Source: an uncultured Bacteroides sp. (lineage in GTDB: Bacteria; Bacteroidota; Bacteroidia; Chitinophagales; Chitinophagaceae). Taken from it: 64,000 nucleotides of DNA. Made by a program: the position numbers and the translations under genes. The stretch spans positions 82,243 through 146,242 of the forward strand of contig CABHOP010000037.1 of the NCBI GenBank assembly GCA_902168085.1. The letters are read 5' to 3'. The notes under the pieces were generated by a model, which saw nothing but the letters and a program-made list of their open reading frames with translations, searched no databases and was not told the origin of the DNA. Every line of letters starts with the position of its first letter. The first letter of the stretch is position 1. This document shows, in pieces, positions 43,129-51,893 of this stretch.

Positions 43129-44256
43129 CTATTTCTTTAAGAAGATATTAAAACGCTGTTTCCGTGTCAGCTTAAACCGGTTATGGTAGAAGAACTGTGT
43201 ATAAAAATGAGCAGCACTGCGTGGCGAACCCACCATATCTTTTACCCTCGCCAGATGAAAATGATTGCCGGGTACCTCATAAACAATGTTCAACTCTTGC
43301 GGCCGCATTTCGTACCCGTACTTTGCTACTGCTCTTGATGTCGCAATAGGTGTTAGCACATATTCAGCCCGCATCTTCTTAAAGTCTTTAGTACCATTCA
43401 GGTCCAACTCAACATCTACAGTAGCCATATGTGGGGCCAAACGTTTCAAACGTTCGGGTGATAGCTCAAAAAAAGAATCGTAAACGGCTATGCTTTCATC
43501 GAAAGATGCATACGCAGCATGGGTGTTGAAACCTAAAGACAATTCGGTTTGGAAGAAATTGGTATTGTTTTTAAAATGCGTTCCGGCATCGCCAAAGTTC
43601 ACGCATTGTGCCGCACGAGGGAAGCAGTAATATTTACCGGTTTCTATCAAATATTGTGTTTTGACAGGGAACCAATCATCTGTTAGCTGATAGTTATTGA
43701 ATATGGGGTGTATCTGCAATGCATGGTTTACACCCTTATAATTATTGTACCAGTTTTTAAAATGCGCCCACTGCGCAGGTGTATATATCTGCCCCTGGTA
43801 CCAGGGTACTTGCAGAAAGAAATTTGGGTTGCCATCCTCTATTGGTTTAAATGGCAGGTGTAAATAACCATTGAACCATAATGCATTTAACGAGAACCCA
43901 GCCAGTCGCTCTTCTTCGCCATATTCAGCTAATATTTTTTTAGCATATGCATAAAAATTAGGACCTAAGAATAGATCATCTTCCAGGTATATAATGGCAC
44001 CATACTTTTCTGTTAAGCTGCCACAAAACATAAAATGCCCTATCAGCCCTTGTTTGGAAGGTTGTTGTATAATGGTCTTTTCACCATAGGCCCATTCAAA
44101 GTTTTTTACCTGTGCTACTACATCCGTATGGGCGTTATATTCCAGCGAGAATATAATATCTATACCCGTTTCCAGCTGTGAAAGCTTCAGGCTCATAAGT
44201 AGCCTTTTCAGGCTGGCTGGCCTGTTATATGCATTAATAACTATTACCGGGTTCAT
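43129..44256 (-). CDS. GT2-like glycosyltransferase
   Basis: A 375-residue cytosolic GT-A glycosyltransferase. The N-terminus is MNPVIVINAYNRPASLKRLLMSL, and the metal-binding DxD motif appears as YGAIIYLEDDLFLGPNFYAYAKK near residue 95. LTDDWFPVKTQYLIETGKYYCFPR follows. The C-terminal 110 residues are an unrecognised extension with a basic end (FKLTRKQRFNIFLKK). It resembles the GNT-I-like branch of GT2. Its start overlaps the previous gene's stop in TAATG form, so the two are coupled. Confidence 0.85.
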   Translation of the reverse strand: MNPVIVINAYNRPASLKRLLMSLKLSQLETGIDIIFSLEYNAHTDVVAQVKNFEWAYGEKTIIQQPSKQGLIGHFMFCGSLTEKYGAIIYLEDDLFLGPNFYAYAKKILAEYGEEERLAGFSLNALWFNGYLHLPFKPIEDGNPNFFLQVPWYQGQIYTPAQWAHFKNWYNNYKGVNHALQIHPIFNNYQLTDDWFPVKTQYLIETGKYYCFPRAAQCVNFGDAGTHFKNNTNFFQTELSLGFNTHAAYASFDESIAVYDSFFELSPERLKRLAPHMATVDVELDLNGTKDFKKMRAEYVLTPIATSRAVAKYGYEMRPQELNIVYEVPGNHFHLARVKDMVGSPRSAAHFYTQFFYHNRFKLTRKQRFNIFLKK

Positions 44257-45011
44257 TAGCTTATGGTTTCTATAAGGTTATCTATAAGCGTGGAAAGCTG
44301 CTTTTGCACGTTGGCATAATCTTTAGCCATCGTCCACTGGTTTCCTGCCAGCGAATCGGCGGCAACACCAAGGCCATAGGTTTGAATATTGTAGAAGTTG
44401 CCAAAAGCATATAGTGCTGCTGTTTCCATATCTATCATATGAGCCCCTTCCGTTCGCCATAGATCACATTTCTCAGCTGTTTCCCTGTAGGGTGCATCGG
44501 TAGTAACAAAAGTTCCTGCCTTAATGCGTAGTGTTTGTGCTAACTTTTCCATCCCTGCGGCATCAGAACATACAATATGTCTGTCAGCAGGCACAGGTAA
44601 ATAATGTTGCGATGTGCCTTCTTCTCGAATGGCTTTGCTCGCTATAATTGTTTCCCCTTCGTTCATGTTATCAGTAAGCCTTCCGCAAACACCTGTCAGG
44701 TAAAACTCTTTGGCACCCAATGCATGCAGTTCTTCACATACAGCTATCAAAGCCGGGGCACCCGTTCCCCATCCACCACTCAGGTAAATGCCTTTTGATG
44801 GATTAATACACAAGTGCACGCCGGATAATCCTTTTATTTTTTTAGAGAATAATTTTTTCTTTGCCAGCACCATATTCAGTTGTGGAGATATGATGACTTT
44901 TAATGGCGTCACAGGCACTTGCAAAGCACCATGTTCCCGTTTCCAGTTAATAAGTTCTGCTGCCCTCAGCAATCCATGTTGCTGTTCAGGCATGTTTTGA
45001 GTTACATGCAT
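44256..45011 (-). CDS. PNP/uridine phosphorylase-family protein
   Basis: A 251-residue nucleoside phosphorylase-fold protein. It has YLSGGWGTGAPALIAVCEELHALGAKEF, the phosphate-loop equivalent, then YLTGVCGRLTDNMNEGETIIASKAIREEGTS, and GAHMIDMETAALYAFGNFYNI, in which Met-Glu is the ribose-binding signature. No catalytic Asp or Arg can be confirmed by eye. It may cleave a nucleoside or 5'-methylthioadenosine-type by-product of SAM enzymes. That would fit the radical SAM and methyltransferase genes 1-4 kb away, though this is inference. It is coupled to the glycosyltransferase gene. Confidence 0.83.
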   Translation of the reverse strand: MHVTQNMPEQQHGLLRAAELINWKREHGALQVPVTPLKVIISPQLNMVLAKKKLFSKKIKGLSGVHLCINPSKGIYLSGGWGTGAPALIAVCEELHALGAKEFYLTGVCGRLTDNMNEGETIIASKAIREEGTSQHYLPVPADRHIVCSDAAGMEKLAQTLRIKAGTFVTTDAPYRETAEKCDLWRTEGAHMIDMETAALYAFGNFYNIQTYGLGVAADSLAGNQWTMAKDYANVQKQLSTLIDNLIETIS

Positions 45012-45020
45012 GTTCCTGAT

Positions 45021-46130
45021 TTAAAACCAACCCTTCCTTTTGAAGTATATGAGCATGAGTAACGGTATAGCAAGCATGACGGTAACGGTTACATAAAAAC
45101 CATCGCGCTGATGGGCAAGCGGTATTACATCGAAGTTCATGCCGAAGATACCACCTATTACGGTAGCAGGTGCCATCAGCAGTGCCAGCATGGTAAAGGC
45201 TTTCATCACTTCGTTCATGCGCAGGTTTATCTGGCTCATCGATAGGTCTTGCAGGTTCATCAGCATATCCCGGTGGTTCTCCACATATTCTATAGCCTGC
45301 GTTATGTGGTCCAGTACGTCTTTATAATATTTCTCATGACGCTCTTCCAGCAGGTCGCTTTCACTATGCAGGAAGCTATACACCAGTTCGCGAACGGGCG
45401 ATATAGAGCGGCGCATCATCATTACTTCCCGCCGTAGGATACTTATTTTTTCCAGCGCTCCTCGCTCCTTCTGCAGCAGCAACGAATCCTCCAGTTTCTC
45501 AATTCGGTCGCTTATTTTTTCTATAATACCAAAGTAGCTATCCACTACGGCATCTATCAGGCTATAGCACAGGTAATCTGCCGAGCGTTGGCGTATCTTG
45601 ATATTACCGCTACGTATCTTTTCCCGCACAGGGTCAAACACATCTCTTTCCGGGTCTTCCTGAAAGGAAATAACAAAATTGGTGCCCAGTACAATGCTTA
45701 CCTGTTCTGCCTCTATCTCACCGGTCCCTTCATTATAATACAGCATTGGCAACAGGCAAAAGATCACGTTTTCTACCTCATCCATCTTGGCACGCTGGCC
45801 GATGCTCAGTATGTCTTCTACCACCAGTGGGTGCACATTATAATGCGCTGTCAGCTTTTCTACCGCCTGCTTTTGCAGCCCATCCACATTTATCCATGTC
45901 ACACGGCCATTGTCCAGGTATATGCGGCAGGCTTTTTCATCGGGCAATTGCCGTTCTTCCAGGTCTTTTTCGTTGAAATCGAAAACAGTGTAAACAGGTG
46001 CCGTGTCTGCCTTACGTACACGTTCAGGCCTGCCGGGATTGAAGACCGCTATAGGGCGGCGCTTTTCCTGGTTCCAGGCCCATTCCGGCAATAGCTTGCT
46101 CAGTGCTTTTACCCTTCGTGTTACAGACAT
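45021..46130 (-). CDS. corA: magnesium/cobalt transporter CorA
   Basis: A 369-residue pentameric Mg2+ channel. A large cytosolic N-terminal funnel domain (WINVDGLQKQAVEKLTAHY, PLVVEDILSIGQRAKMDEVENVIFCLLPMLY) and a long stalk helix (ILRREVMMMRRSISPVRELVYSFL) lead to two C-terminal membrane helices. The signature GMNF (IFGMNFDVIP) closes the first. A basic end (YFKRKGWF) is typical. It lies 9 bp upstream of the phosphorylase gene on the same strand, but the functions look unrelated. Confidence 0.96.
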   Translation of the reverse strand: MSVTRRVKALSKLLPEWAWNQEKRRPIAVFNPGRPERVRKADTAPVYTVFDFNEKDLEERQLPDEKACRIYLDNGRVTWINVDGLQKQAVEKLTAHYNVHPLVVEDILSIGQRAKMDEVENVIFCLLPMLYYNEGTGEIEAEQVSIVLGTNFVISFQEDPERDVFDPVREKIRSGNIKIRQRSADYLCYSLIDAVVDSYFGIIEKISDRIEKLEDSLLLQKERGALEKISILRREVMMMRRSISPVRELVYSFLHSESDLLEERHEKYYKDVLDHITQAIEYVENHRDMLMNLQDLSMSQINLRMNEVMKAFTMLALLMAPATVIGGIFGMNFDVIPLAHQRDGFYVTVTVMLAIPLLMLIYFKRKGWF

Positions 46131-46219
46131 TGGTTGGTCTATTATTGGGCTAATTTAGTATTTGTTATTATGTTCGCATCACAATAACATCTGCAAATAT
46201 TGAGAACCATATATAATCT

Positions 46220-46897
46220 ATGAAAAAACTTTTCGCATCGGTACTTACTTTATTAGTGGCTTTCACCCTTTCTGCATCAGCACAATCGGTGAATAAGAAC
46301 AAAGTTGTGATAGAAACAGAATACGGTAAGATAGTACTGGCACTGTATGAGAATACACCGAAGCATACCGGAAATATGCTGAAACTGGTAAAGGGAAAAT
46401 TTTATGATAGCACATTGTTTCATCGGGTGATACCCAATTTTGTGATACAGGGCGGCGACCCGCTATCTAAAAAAGCAACTGCAGGGCAGCCTTTGGGCGA
46501 AGGCGATAATGGCTACCGTGTACCTGCCGAGATAAATGAACTGAACTTTCACCAGCGCGGTGCCGTAGGTATGGCACGCGATGGAAACCCTGAAAAAGCA
46601 TCGAGCGGCTGCCAGTTTTATATTGTTACGGGTAAAACATATACGGATGAAGAACTGGATAGGATAACAGCAGGTACCAAACGTGTTTTCACACCTGCAC
46701 AGCGTGCCATTTATAAAACAAAAGGTGGCACACCGCACCTGGATGGCGGCTACACCGTATATGGCATTGTAGAAGAAGGTATGGATGTGGTAGACAAAAT
46801 ATCGGCTGAACCTCGCGATCAGCGCGACCGCCCCAATAAAGACATCAAAATGATAAAGGTGCGCGTTAAGAAGAAGAAATTCCTCGGCATATTCTAA
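46220..46897 (+). CDS. periplasmic cyclophilin-type peptidyl-prolyl isomerase
   Basis: A 225-residue exported protein with signal peptide ending TLSASAQ. The cyclophilin core includes VIETEYGKIVLALYENTPKHTGNMLKL, FYDSTLFHRVIPNFVIQGGDP (with the catalytic Arg region FHR), RGAVGMARDGNPEKASSGCQFYIVTG and LDGGYTVYGIVEEGMDVVDKI. It speeds proline isomerisation during envelope protein folding. The DUF2400 gene begins 2 bp after its stop, suggesting an operon. Confidence 0.94.
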   Translation: MKKLFASVLTLLVAFTLSASAQSVNKNKVVIETEYGKIVLALYENTPKHTGNMLKLVKGKFYDSTLFHRVIPNFVIQGGDPLSKKATAGQPLGEGDNGYRVPAEINELNFHQRGAVGMARDGNPEKASSGCQFYIVTGKTYTDEELDRITAGTKRVFTPAQRAIYKTKGGTPHLDGGYTVYGIVEEGMDVVDKISAEPRDQRDRPNKDIKMIKVRVKKKKFLGIF

Positions 46898-46908
46898 TAA
46901 TGGTATTG

Positions 46909-47682
46909 ATGAAGGATTTGAAGGGATTGAAAAATTTACTGGACGAAAAAGTAAGGCTGTACAACCAGCCTTCTTTTATTTCCGGCGACCCTATTTGCAT
47001 ACCACATAGCTTTACGCACAAGCAGGATATAGAAATAGGCGGCCTCTTTGCAGCCGTGCTGGCATGGGGCAATCGTACTACCATCATCAACAACTGCCGT
47101 AAACTGATGCAGTGGATGGATAATGCGCCGCACGATTTTATCCTGAACCATCACGATACAGACCTGAAGAAGATGCTGGGCTTTGTGCACCGCACCTTCA
47201 ATGCTACCGACCTCTTATATTTTATCCATTTCCTGCAGTGGCATTACCGGCAGCACGATAGCCTGGAAAAGGCTTTTGTGCCGGGTAAGGCCTATGAGCA
47301 CGATACAGTAGAACAGGCACTCATCCATTTTCACAATTACTTCTTTTCGATAGAGCACCCGGAACGTACCCGTAAGCATATTTCTACCCCTGCCCGAAAA
47401 TCGGCCTGCAAGCGCATCAATATGTACTTGCGCTGGATGGTGAGAAAGGACAAACAGGGCGTGGATTTTGGCATATGGAAAACAATTCAACCACGCCACT
47501 TAGTTTGTCCGCTTGATGTGCATGTAGCCCGTGTGGCAGCGCGCTTGCAACTTATCGATAACGATAAATCGAACTGGCAAAATGCGCTGGAGCTTACATA
47601 TGGCTTGCGCCGTTTGAATGTTGATGACCCTGCTATATACGACTATGCATTGTTTGGCCTTGGTATGGCTGAACGGTTTTAA
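46909..47682 (+). CDS. DUF2400 (TIGR02757) family protein
   Basis: A 257-residue helical protein of unknown function, conserved in Bacteroidota. The family start is MKDLKGLKNLLDEKVRLYNQPSFISGDPICIPHSFTHKQDIEIGGLFAAVLAWGNR; an alternative ATG at 46900 adds three residues. The later block RINMYLRWMVRKDKQGVDFGIWKTIQPRHLVCPLDVHVARVA resembles the helix-hairpin-helix DNA glycosylase (OGG/AGOG) layout, with a Lys and a terminal Asp-rich loop. A DNA repair role is inferred only. It follows the cyclophilin by 11 bp. Its stop overlaps the convergent homoserine dehydrogenase. Confidence 0.87.
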   Translation: MKDLKGLKNLLDEKVRLYNQPSFISGDPICIPHSFTHKQDIEIGGLFAAVLAWGNRTTIINNCRKLMQWMDNAPHDFILNHHDTDLKKMLGFVHRTFNATDLLYFIHFLQWHYRQHDSLEKAFVPGKAYEHDTVEQALIHFHNYFFSIEHPERTRKHISTPARKSACKRINMYLRWMVRKDKQGVDFGIWKTIQPRHLVCPLDVHVARVAARLQLIDNDKSNWQNALELTYGLRRLNVDDPAIYDYALFGLGMAERF

Positions 47683-48932
47683 ACTACAGCCAGTAACTCT
47701 TCTGCTACGCTTTCTTTTTCTTCCACACCATCTGCAAAGGCATCGGGCAGTACTACCAGCGATGTGCCTTTTTTCTTCCACCAGTTATTATCTACCAGCT
47801 TGTTGAATTTTATAACACCTATCACGTAGCAACGTTTCTCGCTGCTGCTCCATTCTTCTATTCTTTCAAAGCGCTCATGCGGCACCTGGAATAGCCCTTC
47901 AAAACGTACATACACACGCAGCAGGAAATCATTGGTCAATACCGGCCTGTTGCTGCTATGCAGCTTCTTATACTCATACTTGTAGTCATAGCGCAGTGCC
48001 GATATATCGCTCAGCACGGCTGATGCTGTCGGCAGGCTGCCTGCGCCTTTACCATAAAAGAACTGCTTATCTGCAAACCCGCTTTCTATGATAACGCCAT
48101 TATATTCATTGCGTACATTATAAAGCTGGTTGGTTGGGTCTATAAACTGTGGTAGTACAAATGCAGCTACTTCACCATTGTCTAGCTTTTTGGCTTGTGC
48201 TACCAGTTTTATCTCGTAGCCTTTCTCTTTAGCAAAGGTGGCATCGTGGCTATCCAGGTTTTGTATACCGGTATGTACTATCTTTTTAGGGTTTGCTACA
48301 ATGCCATAAGCATGGTTCAGCAGTATCGATAATTTATTTACCGCATCTATACCTTCTACATCCAGCACAGGGTTGCTCTCTGCAAAGCCTTCGGCCTGTG
48401 CATGCAGCAGTGCTTCGTCAAAACCTATCTTATCCTGGAACACCCGTGTGAGAATAAAGTTGGTAGAGCCATTTACAATACCGCTGATGCTTTGCAACAG
48501 GTCGTTATCATAATACTCTTCCAGGTTGCGCACCACCGGTATACTGGCACAGCATGCCGACTCGTAGAGGAAGGGCACATTGTACTTGGCTTGCAGGTCC
48601 AGCAATTCCTGCAGGTGCTCTGCTATCATTTTTTTATTGGCACTTACCACGGCTTTGCCTGCGGTCAATGCATGTTTTACTATATGGTAAGCCGCATCTG
48701 CATCATCTATTAGTTCTACTATTACGTTTATCTCTGCATCTTCCAGCAGTGCCGTAGCATCTGTGGTAAATAAAGACTCAGGCGCAGAGCGTTTCTTTTC
48801 AGGATGCTTGATACACACCTGCTTTATCTCTGCATTCAATGAGGGTGTTTGCTGCAATACGGTATACAGGCCGGTACCTACAACACCAAAGCCGAAAAGG
48901 CCGATCGTTAATTTCTTTTGTGGAATAGACAT
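47679..48932 (-). CDS. hom: homoserine dehydrogenase
   Basis: NAD(P)-dependent reduction of aspartate semialdehyde to homoserine, feeding threonine and methionine synthesis. 417 residues from MSIPQKKLTIGLFGFGVVGTG (48932); the in-frame ATG at 48974 lies upstream of the family start. The dinucleotide motif GLFGFGVVGTGLY is followed by AGKAVVSANKKMIAEH, with the catalytic Lys, and by SISGIVNGSTNFILTR and AEADP-like AEGFAESNPVLDVEGIDAVNKL. The C-terminal region is not a clear ACT domain. It is the second gene under the SAM riboswitch, 54 bp after the trans-sulfuration gene. Confidence 0.94.
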   Translation of the reverse strand: MSIPQKKLTIGLFGFGVVGTGLYTVLQQTPSLNAEIKQVCIKHPEKKRSAPESLFTTDATALLEDAEINVIVELIDDADAAYHIVKHALTAGKAVVSANKKMIAEHLQELLDLQAKYNVPFLYESACCASIPVVRNLEEYYDNDLLQSISGIVNGSTNFILTRVFQDKIGFDEALLHAQAEGFAESNPVLDVEGIDAVNKLSILLNHAYGIVANPKKIVHTGIQNLDSHDATFAKEKGYEIKLVAQAKKLDNGEVAAFVLPQFIDPTNQLYNVRNEYNGVIIESGFADKQFFYGKGAGSLPTASAVLSDISALRYDYKYEYKKLHSSNRPVLTNDFLLRVYVRFEGLFQVPHERFERIEEWSSSEKRCYVIGVIKFNKLVDNNWWKKKGTSLVVLPDAFADGVEEKESVAEELLAVV

Positions 48933-48986
48933 TTTTTTGAGTGTTTTAAGTTGTTTAAACAGTTGGCTTTTCAAGCTGTTAATTGA

Positions 48987-50171
48987 TTATTGAAATGTAG
49001 CAACGCTTTCTGCAGCTGCGGCTTGTTGTGCTTTTATCAGCGCCTGGTCTATATCTTGTATCAGGTCTTCTACATTCTCCAGGCCTACGCTCAGGCGCAC
49101 CAGGCTATCGGCTACGCCACTGGCACGGCGCTTTTCTGCAGGTATCGATTTGTGAGTCATCTGTGCAGGATGGCACAGCAAGCTTTTCACACCGCCCAGG
49201 CTTTCCGCCAGTTTAAAGTATTTGGTATTGCACACCACAGCTTTCGCCGCTGCTTCCGTATCTACTTTCAGGGTAAAAGATATAACACCACCAAAGCCTC
49301 CACTTTGCTGTTTGGCAGCTATATTATGATTGTGGTGTGTAGCCAGCCCGGGATAGTATATTTTGTCAATTGCCGGATGGTTAGCAAGATATTCCGCTAC
49401 CGCCTGCGCATTGCGCGAGTGTTGCTGCACGCGCAGTTCCAGTGTTTCTATGCCGCGTATTACCAGCCAGCTATCGTGCGGAGACAGTATCGCGCCGCTC
49501 GCATTCTGTATGAATTTTATCTGATCGCCCAGTTCTTGTGTTGCAGATATCACGATGCCCGCTATCAAGTCGCTATGGCCGCCGAGGTATTTGGTAGCGC
49601 TGTGTATCACAATGTCTGCACCCAGTGCTATCGGCTGTTGCAGCACAGGCGATGCAAAGGTGTTGTCTACACACAGTAATACATTGTGTTGCCTGGCTAT
49701 TTTGGCAATGCTTTCAATATCGCTGATCTTCAGCGTAGGGTTGGTAGGCGTTTCCAGCCATATCAGTTTGGTTTGCGGCGTGATGGCATCCAGCACGTTG
49801 GCTACATCTGTAGTATCTACATAATTCACCTTGATGCCAAACTTGGCGTATATATGTGTGAACAGGCGAAAGGCGCCGCCGTATATATCATCTACGGCCA
49901 GTATCTCATCTCCGCTTTGCAGCAGCTTTACTACCGCATCGATGGCAGCAAGGCCGCTGGCAAAAGCAGAGGCTCTCTCTCCACCTTCCAGTTGGGCTAC
50001 AATTTTTTCAAGTGTTTCGCGTGTAGGGTTGTTGCTGCGTGCATAGTCAAATCCTTTATGCTCGCCCGGTGCTTCCTGCACAAAGGTGGATGTTTGATAA
50101 ATGGGAACAGCTATGGAACCTGTCAGTGGATCTACGGGAATGCTGTGGATGATCTTAGTTGCGTTGCTCAT
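48987..50171 (-). CDS. Cys/Met metabolism PLP enzyme (cystathionine gamma-synthase/beta-lyase type)
   Basis: A 394-residue PLP enzyme of trans-sulfuration from MSNATKIIHSIPVDPLTGSIAVPIYQTSTF (50171); the upstream 35 codons lie inside the leader. Motifs include FDYARSNNPTRETLEKIVAQLEGG, ASAFASGLAAI, WLETPTNPTLKISDI, CVDNTFASPVLQQPIALGADIVIHSATKYLGGHSD with the cofactor Lys in SATK, and SLGGVKSLLCHPAQMTH. Gamma-synthase, beta-lyase and gamma-lyase cannot be separated by eye. Control by a SAM riboswitch indicates the methionine-synthesis direction. Operon with hom. Confidence 0.92.
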   Translation of the reverse strand: MSNATKIIHSIPVDPLTGSIAVPIYQTSTFVQEAPGEHKGFDYARSNNPTRETLEKIVAQLEGGERASAFASGLAAIDAVVKLLQSGDEILAVDDIYGGAFRLFTHIYAKFGIKVNYVDTTDVANVLDAITPQTKLIWLETPTNPTLKISDIESIAKIARQHNVLLCVDNTFASPVLQQPIALGADIVIHSATKYLGGHSDLIAGIVISATQELGDQIKFIQNASGAILSPHDSWLVIRGIETLELRVQQHSRNAQAVAEYLANHPAIDKIYYPGLATHHNHNIAAKQQSGGFGGVISFTLKVDTEAAAKAVVCNTKYFKLAESLGGVKSLLCHPAQMTHKSIPAEKRRASGVADSLVRLSVGLENVEDLIQDIDQALIKAQQAAAAESVATFQ

Positions 50172-50277
50172 TTTATTTCCTGGTTTTTTGTTGTTACGAA
50201 TGTTGTTATCGTTTCGATACGAATCCGTTACCAGGAAAGACATTACCGGGAGTGCTTCAGCATTGCATAAGTGCAAT

Positions 50278-50309
50278 AAAAAAGCTCTCCCGATAAATCA
50301 GAAGAGCTT
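50278..50309 (-). terminator. riboswitch terminator
   Basis: On the minus strand AAGCTCTTCTG ... CGGGAGAGCTTTTTT. Arms 50282-50288 and 50303-50309 (AAGCTCT/AGAGCTT) pair, followed by a T6 run. It is the expression platform of the SAM-I riboswitch just upstream; translation of the trans-sulfuration gene begins 107 nt further on. Confidence 0.8.
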
Positions 50310-50311
50310 AG

Positions 50312-50475
50312 CTATGTTAAGGCCATGAGGCCGGTATCACTAATTTGCGTCTGACTTATCTGCCCCACATTGCTGCGGGATGGAATTAGCACCAGTTCTC
50401 AATGCATTGCACTGAGGAGGTTGCTAAGGTATCATCGGGCCATAACCCTCCACCTTTCTTGATAAGAGATGTTGT
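50312..50475 (-). ncRNA. SAM-I (S-box) riboswitch
   Basis: On the minus strand the transcript begins CTCTTATCAAGAAAGG, then TGGAGGGTTATGGCCCGATGATACCTTAGCAACC, the diagnostic SAM-I core (GGCCCGATGA and AGCAACC). It continues through the P3/P4 arms to the terminator at 50309-50278. High S-adenosylmethionine should favour the terminator and turn off the trans-sulfuration gene and hom. It lies directly downstream of a consensus promoter (50520-50488), so it is the leader of that transcript. The P4 arm TGGGGCAGATAAGTCAGACGCA is longer than in many Firmicutes copies. Confidence 0.92.
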
Positions 50476-50487
50476 AAAGAACTGACG

Positions 50488-50520
50488 CAAAGATATACGT
50501 GCACTTTTCAAACTTCCAAA
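50488..50520 (-). promoter_or_regulatory. promoter of the SAM-riboswitch transcript
   Basis: On the minus strand TTTG (50520-50517), 21 nt, TATCTTTG (50495-50488). This is one of the best consensus promoters in the window, and its expected start falls just before the aptamer. Confidence 0.65.
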
Positions 50521-50625
50521 TAAATTTTTTTCGCGCTGCTGAAAAATGGTATGTTAAGCATATACCGCATACCGGTGTAATTCCACATTTTACAGTAACT
50601 TCGCACCCCATCCGGCCCATAAAAA

Positions 50626-51384
50626 ATGGATATACCTGAAGGTAAAAAAATTTATTTCGCTTCCGATTTTCACCTCGGCATACCCGACAGGTCCACAAGC
50701 CTTGCGCGTGAAAAACGAATATGCCAGTGGTTGGATAACATTAGGGCCGATGCACATCAACTATACCTTGTTGGCGATATTTTTGATGCCTGGTTTGAAT
50801 ACAAACGAGTAGTGCCGAAGGGCTACACCCGCTTTCTGGGAAAGCTGGCAGAGCTGAGCGATACTGGTTTGCAGATAGAAGCCTTTACCGGTAATCACGA
50901 CCTGTGGATGCGTGGCTATTTTGAAGAGGAGCTGAACATACCGGTGCACCATGAAGCTATTGAACGCACCTTCAACGGTAAGAAATTCCTGATAGCACAT
51001 GGCGATGGCCTTGGGCCCGGAGACCACGGTTACAAGCTTTTGAAAACCGTGCTGCGCAATAAAGTGTCGCAATGGCTATACCGCCGCATACATCCTGATA
51101 CCGGTGTGGGCATGGCGGAATGGTTTAGCCAGTTGGGGCCTAAACATGGCGTAGAAGACGACCCGTTCCAAGGCCCTGAAAAAGAATGGCTGGTGCAGTT
51201 TGCGTTAGAGAAACTGAAACACGAACATATCGACTACTTTATATTCGGGCACCGGCATATCGCCATAGAATACCCGCTGCCCGATAATAGCTTGTACGTG
51301 AACCTTGGCGACTGGATAAAATTTGATAGCTACGGCGTTTTTGATGGCAAACAACTTTCATTACAGTATTATAAAGCGAAATAA
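50626..51384 (+). CDS. lpxH: UDP-2,3-diacylglucosamine diphosphatase LpxH
   Basis: Mn2+ enzyme of lipid A synthesis at the inner membrane, releasing lipid X from UDP-diacylglucosamine. The 252-residue calcineurin-type fold has DFHLG (metal Asp and His), YLVGDIFDAWFEY, AFTGNHDLWMRGY, LIAHGDGLGPGDHGYKLLK and GHRHIAIEYPL with VNLGDWIKF at the end. It starts three genes in tight order: lpxH, a SixA-like phosphatase and a kinase-RapZ fusion. Confidence 0.94.
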   Translation: MDIPEGKKIYFASDFHLGIPDRSTSLAREKRICQWLDNIRADAHQLYLVGDIFDAWFEYKRVVPKGYTRFLGKLAELSDTGLQIEAFTGNHDLWMRGYFEEELNIPVHHEAIERTFNGKKFLIAHGDGLGPGDHGYKLLKTVLRNKVSQWLYRRIHPDTGVGMAEWFSQLGPKHGVEDDPFQGPEKEWLVQFALEKLKHEHIDYFIFGHRHIAIEYPLPDNSLYVNLGDWIKFDSYGVFDGKQLSLQYYKAK

Positions 51385-51392
51385 AACAGTAT

Positions 51393-51893
51393 ATGGAACG
51401 TACCCTTGTTATGATAAGGCATGCAAAATCGAGCTGGGCAAACCCTTTGCAAAGCGATTTTGAACGCCCGCTGAACGATAGGGGAGAACACGATGCCCCC
51501 ATGATGGGCGAGCGCCTGAAGCAAAAAGGCATCATACCCGACCTTATCATATCCAGCAAGGCCAAACGTGCCAAACAAACCGCTAAAAAGATAGCGGCTG
51601 CAATAGGTTATAATGAGGAAAAGATACGCTGGTACGATAGGTTGTATCACTGCATCCCATCCGTGTTTGAAGAGGTGCTGTATGAAGTGGGCGATGATGT
51701 GAAGACTGTTTTCATCGTAGCGCATAACCCCGGCATCACCGATTTTGTAAATGAACTGTCTGATAAATTTAAGATAGATAATATGCCTACCTGCGCTGTA
51801 GTAGGCGCACACTTACAGGCCACAGAATGGAATGAGTTTAACAGCGTTGAAAAGACAGTATTTTTATTTGACTACCCCAAGAATGTAATATGA
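51393..51893 (+). CDS. SixA-like histidine phosphatase
   Basis: A 166-residue histidine phosphatase-fold protein. The catalytic RHG-type motif is TLVMIRHAKSSWANP, with RPLNDRGEHDAP and a second His in VFIVAHNPGITDFVNEL. This matches SixA, which dephosphorylates phosphohistidine in phosphorelays or in the nitrogen phosphotransferase system. It begins 8 bp after lpxH, and its last 4 bases overlap the next gene (ATGA). Confidence 0.88.
   Translation: MERTLVMIRHAKSSWANPLQSDFERPLNDRGEHDAPMMGERLKQKGIIPDLIISSKAKRAKQTAKKIAAAIGYNEEKIRWYDRLYHCIPSVFEEVLYEVGDDVKTVFIVAHNPGITDFVNELSDKFKIDNMPTCAVVGAHLQATEWNEFNSVEKTVFLFDYPKNVI

Noticed and set aside
48402..48713. Plus-strand frame of 103 codons within the homoserine dehydrogenase gene
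   Set aside because: Antisense shadow; no motif and the minus-strand enzyme is intact.
49686..50270. A 194-codon plus-strand open frame antisense to the trans-sulfuration gene
   Set aside because: Translation is rich in Cys, Tyr and Ile with no domain; the opposite strand encodes an intact PLP enzyme.
50172..50276. Extended N-terminus of the trans-sulfuration enzyme
   Set aside because: The extra 35 codons lie within the riboswitch leader, and the family begins at MSNATKIIHS.
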